Shown one piece after another: positions 42,946-45,486 of a stretch of DNA of 45,486 nt. The position numbers were made by a program, and so were the translations under genes. Under the pieces are notes generated by a model that was not told where the DNA came from, made no database searches, and saw only the letters and a program-made list of their open reading frames with translations. The DNA is from CAZWVR01 sp964637235. GTDB taxonomy: Bacteria; Bacteroidota; Bacteroidia; Bacteroidales; S143-33. The DNA is taken from contig CAZWVR010000008.1 in NCBI GenBank assembly GCA_964637235.1, positions 1-45,486 of the forward strand, given 5' to 3'. How positions within the stretch are numbered: the first letter of the stretch is position 1; each line of letters starts with the position of its first letter.

Positions 42946-42953
42946 AAAAATAA
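42946..42953 (-). promoter_or_regulatory. Putative -7 box (TATTTTTG) for the PorE-like gene
   Basis: The minus strand reads TATTTTTG, with its G 22 nt before the ATG at 42924. It lies in the 36-nt gap after the YbjN-like gene. The -33 candidate is imperfect (GTTG, 21 nt upstream). Confidence 0.45.
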
Positions 42954-42960
42954 AAAACTT

Positions 42961-43701
42961 CTATGATTTATTTTCAACTAAATTAAATAAAAACCATTTT
43001 TTTTGATACTCCACTAAAAATAAATCATACTTAACTTTATTCAAGTACAAAGTTATATGAGCATATCTCTTGCCTTCATGTGTAAATAAAGACACATCTT
43101 TTTCAAAAGAAATATCTCTAAAGAATACCTCCATAATCCTCCGGTCTCTTTCAGATAAATTTGCCATATTACATAATTTCTGCAATAAAGGTGAAAGTCC
43201 AATATCTTTATTACATAAAGAACTTAATGCAAAATAATTTTTAGTCTCAATGGCTTTAATCATCTCTTTGACAAGGGATAAAATTTTTTGTTTTTCATTA
43301 TTAAAAGTATACTTCTTATTTATAATCTCTTTCATATTATCAGCAAAAATGGCTAATCTTTTTAATCTATTAACCAAAGATCTACCAGTTAAATCATTAA
43401 ATAAAGAAGAGGTTTTTAAAAAAATCAAATTTTTATATTTTGTAAAAAATATATCAATAAATGAATGATTATATTCCAACAACTCATTAAATAACTCAAA
43501 ATTATTAAGCTCTAATTCATATATTAAAGCAAGTGCTTGAAAATAAACCTGTTCATCTTTTTGATAAACATCAATCAATATATTTGCATTTCCAAAATTA
43601 AATTCCCATTCACCAGAATTTTTTCCTCTACATGCTTGAACATCTAAACCTAAATCACTTAATGCCTTTTCTACTTGAAAATAATATTCTTTTAATAACA
43701 T
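42961..43701 (-). CDS. YbjN-like protein with unknown C-terminal domain
   Basis: This 246-residue protein has no signal peptide. The first about 125 residues resemble the YbjN/type III secretion chaperone-like fold: LLKEYYFQVEKALSDLGLDV at the start and then EWEFNFGNANILIDVYQKDE. Residues about 135-246 form a second alpha/beta domain with a possible NTF2-like character (MIKAIETKNYFALSSLCNKD, KYDLFLVEYQKKWFLFNLVE), which I cannot name. It is upstream of the PorE-like gene, with a 36-nt gap, so it may be in the same unit. The function is unknown. Confidence 0.62.
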   Translation of the reverse strand: MLLKEYYFQVEKALSDLGLDVQACRGKNSGEWEFNFGNANILIDVYQKDEQVYFQALALIYELELNNFELFNELLEYNHSFIDIFFTKYKNLIFLKTSSLFNDLTGRSLVNRLKRLAIFADNMKEIINKKYTFNNEKQKILSLVKEMIKAIETKNYFALSSLCNKDIGLSPLLQKLCNMANLSERDRRIMEVFFRDISFEKDVSLFTHEGKRYAHITLYLNKVKYDLFLVEYQKKWFLFNLVENKS

Positions 43702-43867
43702 AACTAAGTTTTTTATTGCAAAAAATTATTTCTATAAAAAATATCAACACTCTGATAAACAAATAGGCAACTTCGATAAAAAAATAAACTGATTATAATT
43801 TCACAATAAAAATAAACAAATTATTTCTAAATTAAGCAGGCTTTTGATAAAAATAAAATCCGCAAAT

Positions 43868-44257
43868 TTATTTTTGTAGCACTGAAAAAATATTATTCAA
43901 AGCACTTATAATACTAAACTCAATTTCTTTATAATCCCGTACTTCATTATCAACAAATGAAAAAATTATGCCTATACACAAATGATTTGCTTTTAAAAAT
44001 TCTACTAAAAAAGTTTTATTAAGTCTATAAGCTTCTCTCATTCGCCGTTTAATAAGATTACGCTCTACCGCTCGCTTAAATTTCTTTTTACTTACAGAAA
44101 AAGCAACTTGTATATAACTATTAGGCAAACAATCTAAGATTGCCCATTTTATATGCAATGGGTATACATTAAATTTCTTACCTTTTTTCACTATATAAAA
44201 AAGACGATTTCTGGAAGTCAATTTCTCTGATTTAGGGAAAGCATAAAATTTAGTCAT
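43868..44257 (-). CDS. rnpA: Ribonuclease P protein component
   Basis: RnpA is the protein partner of the RNase P ribozyme, which trims tRNA 5' ends. This 129-residue basic protein has the RNR signature RNLIKRRMREAYR (66-78) preceded by VAFSVSKKKFKRAVE, as in all RnpA. In many bacteria rnpA follows rpmH near dnaA; here it follows hemD, whose end it overlaps by 8 nt. The RNase P RNA gene is not in this window. Confidence 0.95.
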   Translation of the reverse strand: MTKFYAFPKSEKLTSRNRLFYIVKKGKKFNVYPLHIKWAILDCLPNSYIQVAFSVSKKKFKRAVERNLIKRRMREAYRLNKTFLVEFLKANHLCIGIIFSFVDNEVRDYKEIEFSIISALNNIFSVLQK

Positions 44258-44990
44258 TATACTTTTTTATATAATATTCAAGTGCTTTTACCATAGTAGG
44301 AAATTTTTTGGTAGGCGCCTTGATATCTATATTAAGACCTAATTTTTTTGCCTCTTTTTGACTTTCACTACCATAAACAGCAAGTTTTATCCCTTTCTCT
44401 GTAAAATCAGGAAAATTCTCAATAAGAGATTTTAAACCAGCAGGGCTGAAAAATGTAACTATATCATAATCATCTATTTTTACATCTGATAAATCCTCGC
44501 TTACTGTACGATACAATACTACTTTATCAAAATCAATTTTATGTTTTTTCAGTTTATTCGGGAAAGATCCTTTATGATTCTCTGCTACTGGTAATAAAAA
44601 TTTTTCATTTTCCATTCTTTTTATTACTTCTATTAAACTATCATAAGTGCCTTGTCCATAAGCAACTTTTCTTTTTCTATAAACTGTATATTTCTGTAAA
44701 TATAAAGCTATTACCTCATTGATACAAACATATTTCATCGTCGAAGGTATAGTAAACTTCATATCCTCAATAAGTTTAAAAAAATAATCTACCGAAACTT
44801 TACTCGTAAAAATTATTGCACTATAATCATTAAAATCTACTTTTTGTTTTCTAACCTCTTTCAATGATAAGCCTTCAATCTTTATAAACTTCCGATAATC
44901 TATAATAACGCCGTATTTTTCTTGTAAATAATCGTAAGGACTACGATTTGAACCTTTATTCTGAGAGATGAGTATTTTTTTTATTGCCAT
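44250..44990 (-). CDS. hemD: Uroporphyrinogen-III synthase
   Basis: HemD closes hydroxymethylbilane to uroporphyrinogen III in haem synthesis. From ATG 44990 the protein has 246 residues (MAIKKILISQNKG...). The family is diverse, but the pattern fits: FNDYSAIIFTSKVSVDYFF in the first lobe, ATYRKRKVAYGQGTYDSL-like linker, and DIVTFFSPAGLKSLIENFP plus LAVYGSESQKEAKKLGL in the second lobe. A TTG at 45014 in the same frame would overlap the upstream gene, so I use the ATG. It follows the DUF4271 gene by 5 nt and overlaps rnpA by 8 nt. Confidence 0.9.
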   Translation of the reverse strand: MAIKKILISQNKGSNRSPYDYLQEKYGVIIDYRKFIKIEGLSLKEVRKQKVDFNDYSAIIFTSKVSVDYFFKLIEDMKFTIPSTMKYVCINEVIALYLQKYTVYRKRKVAYGQGTYDSLIEVIKRMENEKFLLPVAENHKGSFPNKLKKHKIDFDKVVLYRTVSEDLSDVKIDDYDIVTFFSPAGLKSLIENFPDFTEKGIKLAVYGSESQKEAKKLGLNIDIKAPTKKFPTMVKALEYYIKKYND

Positions 44991-44995
44991 AAAAT

Positions 44996-45486
44996 TTAAA
45001 TTATAAATTTCCAAACAAACTTAAATACTAAAATAATAGGCAAAATTTCAACAGTGCAAAGATATAAAATAAACAAAAATAATGGAAATCCTTTTTTTTG
45101 CAAAAAATATATTGTTAGGGAAAGATTATATAAATAATTGATTATCAAATAAATAAAAATCAAATATTTAAAAAATATAAAAAAATGAGAATATAACATA
45201 AAAAATATCAAAACAGATAAAACTAATAAATCAACACTATTTCTCAATAAACTTCTTTTTTCATAAACCTCTTTAAACAAAGAAAAACGAAATAGCCAAG
45301 AAATATAATTAACAATAAAATATTTCAAATAATGCCATAATAAAAGCGCCAAAAATACTTTAAAATATAAAATCAAAAAAGCTTCTTTTAACTTACTTAA
45401 TATTAAAACATTACTAATATATAAAGCAAAAAGAGATAAAAAAAATAAAATCATAAAAAAAATGAGAAAATTATAAAGATAATTTT
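44996..45486 (-). CDS. DUF4271 membrane protein (5' end outside window)
   Basis: This is a hydrophobic protein with several membrane segments and the family's C-terminal pattern (LFILYLCTVEILPIILVFKF). An ATG at 45454 gives 152 residues, but the frame stays open upstream to the window end with hydrophobic codons (NYLYNFLIFF before the Met) and the family is usually longer. The gene is therefore probably cut by the window edge, and the ATG is an internal Met. It lies upstream of hemD with 5 nt between, a neighbourhood I recall as common in Bacteroidota. The function is unknown. Confidence 0.75.
   Translation of the reverse strand, partial: NYLYNFLIFFMILFFLSLFALYISNVLILSKLKEAFLILYFKVFLALLLWHYLKYFIVNYISWLFRFSLFKEVYEKRSLLRNSVDLLVLSVLIFFMLYSHFFIFFKYLIFIYLIINYLYNLSLTIYFLQKKGFPLFLFILYLCTVEILPIILVFKFVWKFII

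Overview
The window is a strongly AT-rich, gene-dense stretch of a Bacteroidota (Bacteroidetes) chromosome. Several marks place it there: GldH and PorW/SprE (gliding / type IX secretion), a SusC-like TonB-dependent receptor with an N-terminal carboxypeptidase-regulatory-like domain, a PorE-like TPR/propeller/OmpA protein, TlpA and DUF1573 proteins, and TAnnTTTG-type -7 boxes in front of many genes with no Shine-Dalgarno sequence. Much of the window is chromosomal core. No CRISPR array, insertion sequence, prophage, rRNA or tRNA gene was seen. There is one 10-base run of N (40548-40557).

Layout. (1) 1-1565 (-): AAA-ATPase/PD-(D/E)XK fusion cut by the window edge. (2) 1765-4055 (+): SiaC-family (DUF1987) protein followed by a UbiD-family decarboxylase. 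(3) 4057-13310 (-): a 9-kb same-strand run. It comprises a PHA-system-like small protein, queE, the complete rod-shape set mreB-mreC-mreD-mrdA-rodA, a TatD nuclease, a TlpA-like lipoprotein and a secreted esterase. Several junctions are 1-nt TAATG/TGATG overlaps. (4) 13405-14570 (+): a second SiaC paralogue overlapping a DUF2797 protein. (5) 14571-15019: the only gene-free stretch over 300 bases. (6) 15020-17706 (-): TRL-like lipoprotein, ahcY, and a membrane-anchored coiled-coil protein. (7) 17787-23833 (+): holB-ricT-gldH-trmB-porW. (8) 23834-25192 (-): SpoU methyltransferase, a small acidic protein, rpsT. (9) 25366-28521 (+): orphan sensor kinase, folK, arginine decarboxylase. (10) 28543-35759 (-): gmd, LUD protein, leuS, TonB-dependent receptor. 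(11) 35841-37322 (+): unknown helical protein and a DUF1573 protein, ended by a clear terminator. (12) 37462-45486 (-): vWA membrane protein, SH3/muramidase protein, PorE-like protein, YbjN-like protein, rnpA, hemD, and a DUF4271 protein cut by the window end.

How the genes connect. The best defined module is the elongasome (MreBCD, PBP2, RodA). The second theme is the cell envelope and type IX secretion: GldH and PorW in one operon, and a PorE-like peptidoglycan/outer-membrane connector in another, beside a muramidase-domain protein. The most unusual items are the two unlinked SiaC paralogues, which differ (Thr versus Ser) at the position matching the known SiaC phosphosite; the DUF2797 protein, which looks like a zinc-cluster/GIY-YIG-like fusion; and the consistent placement of TAnnTTTG boxes about 17-27 nt before start codons, implying very short mRNA leaders. 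I did not find a clearly new defence or mobile system here.
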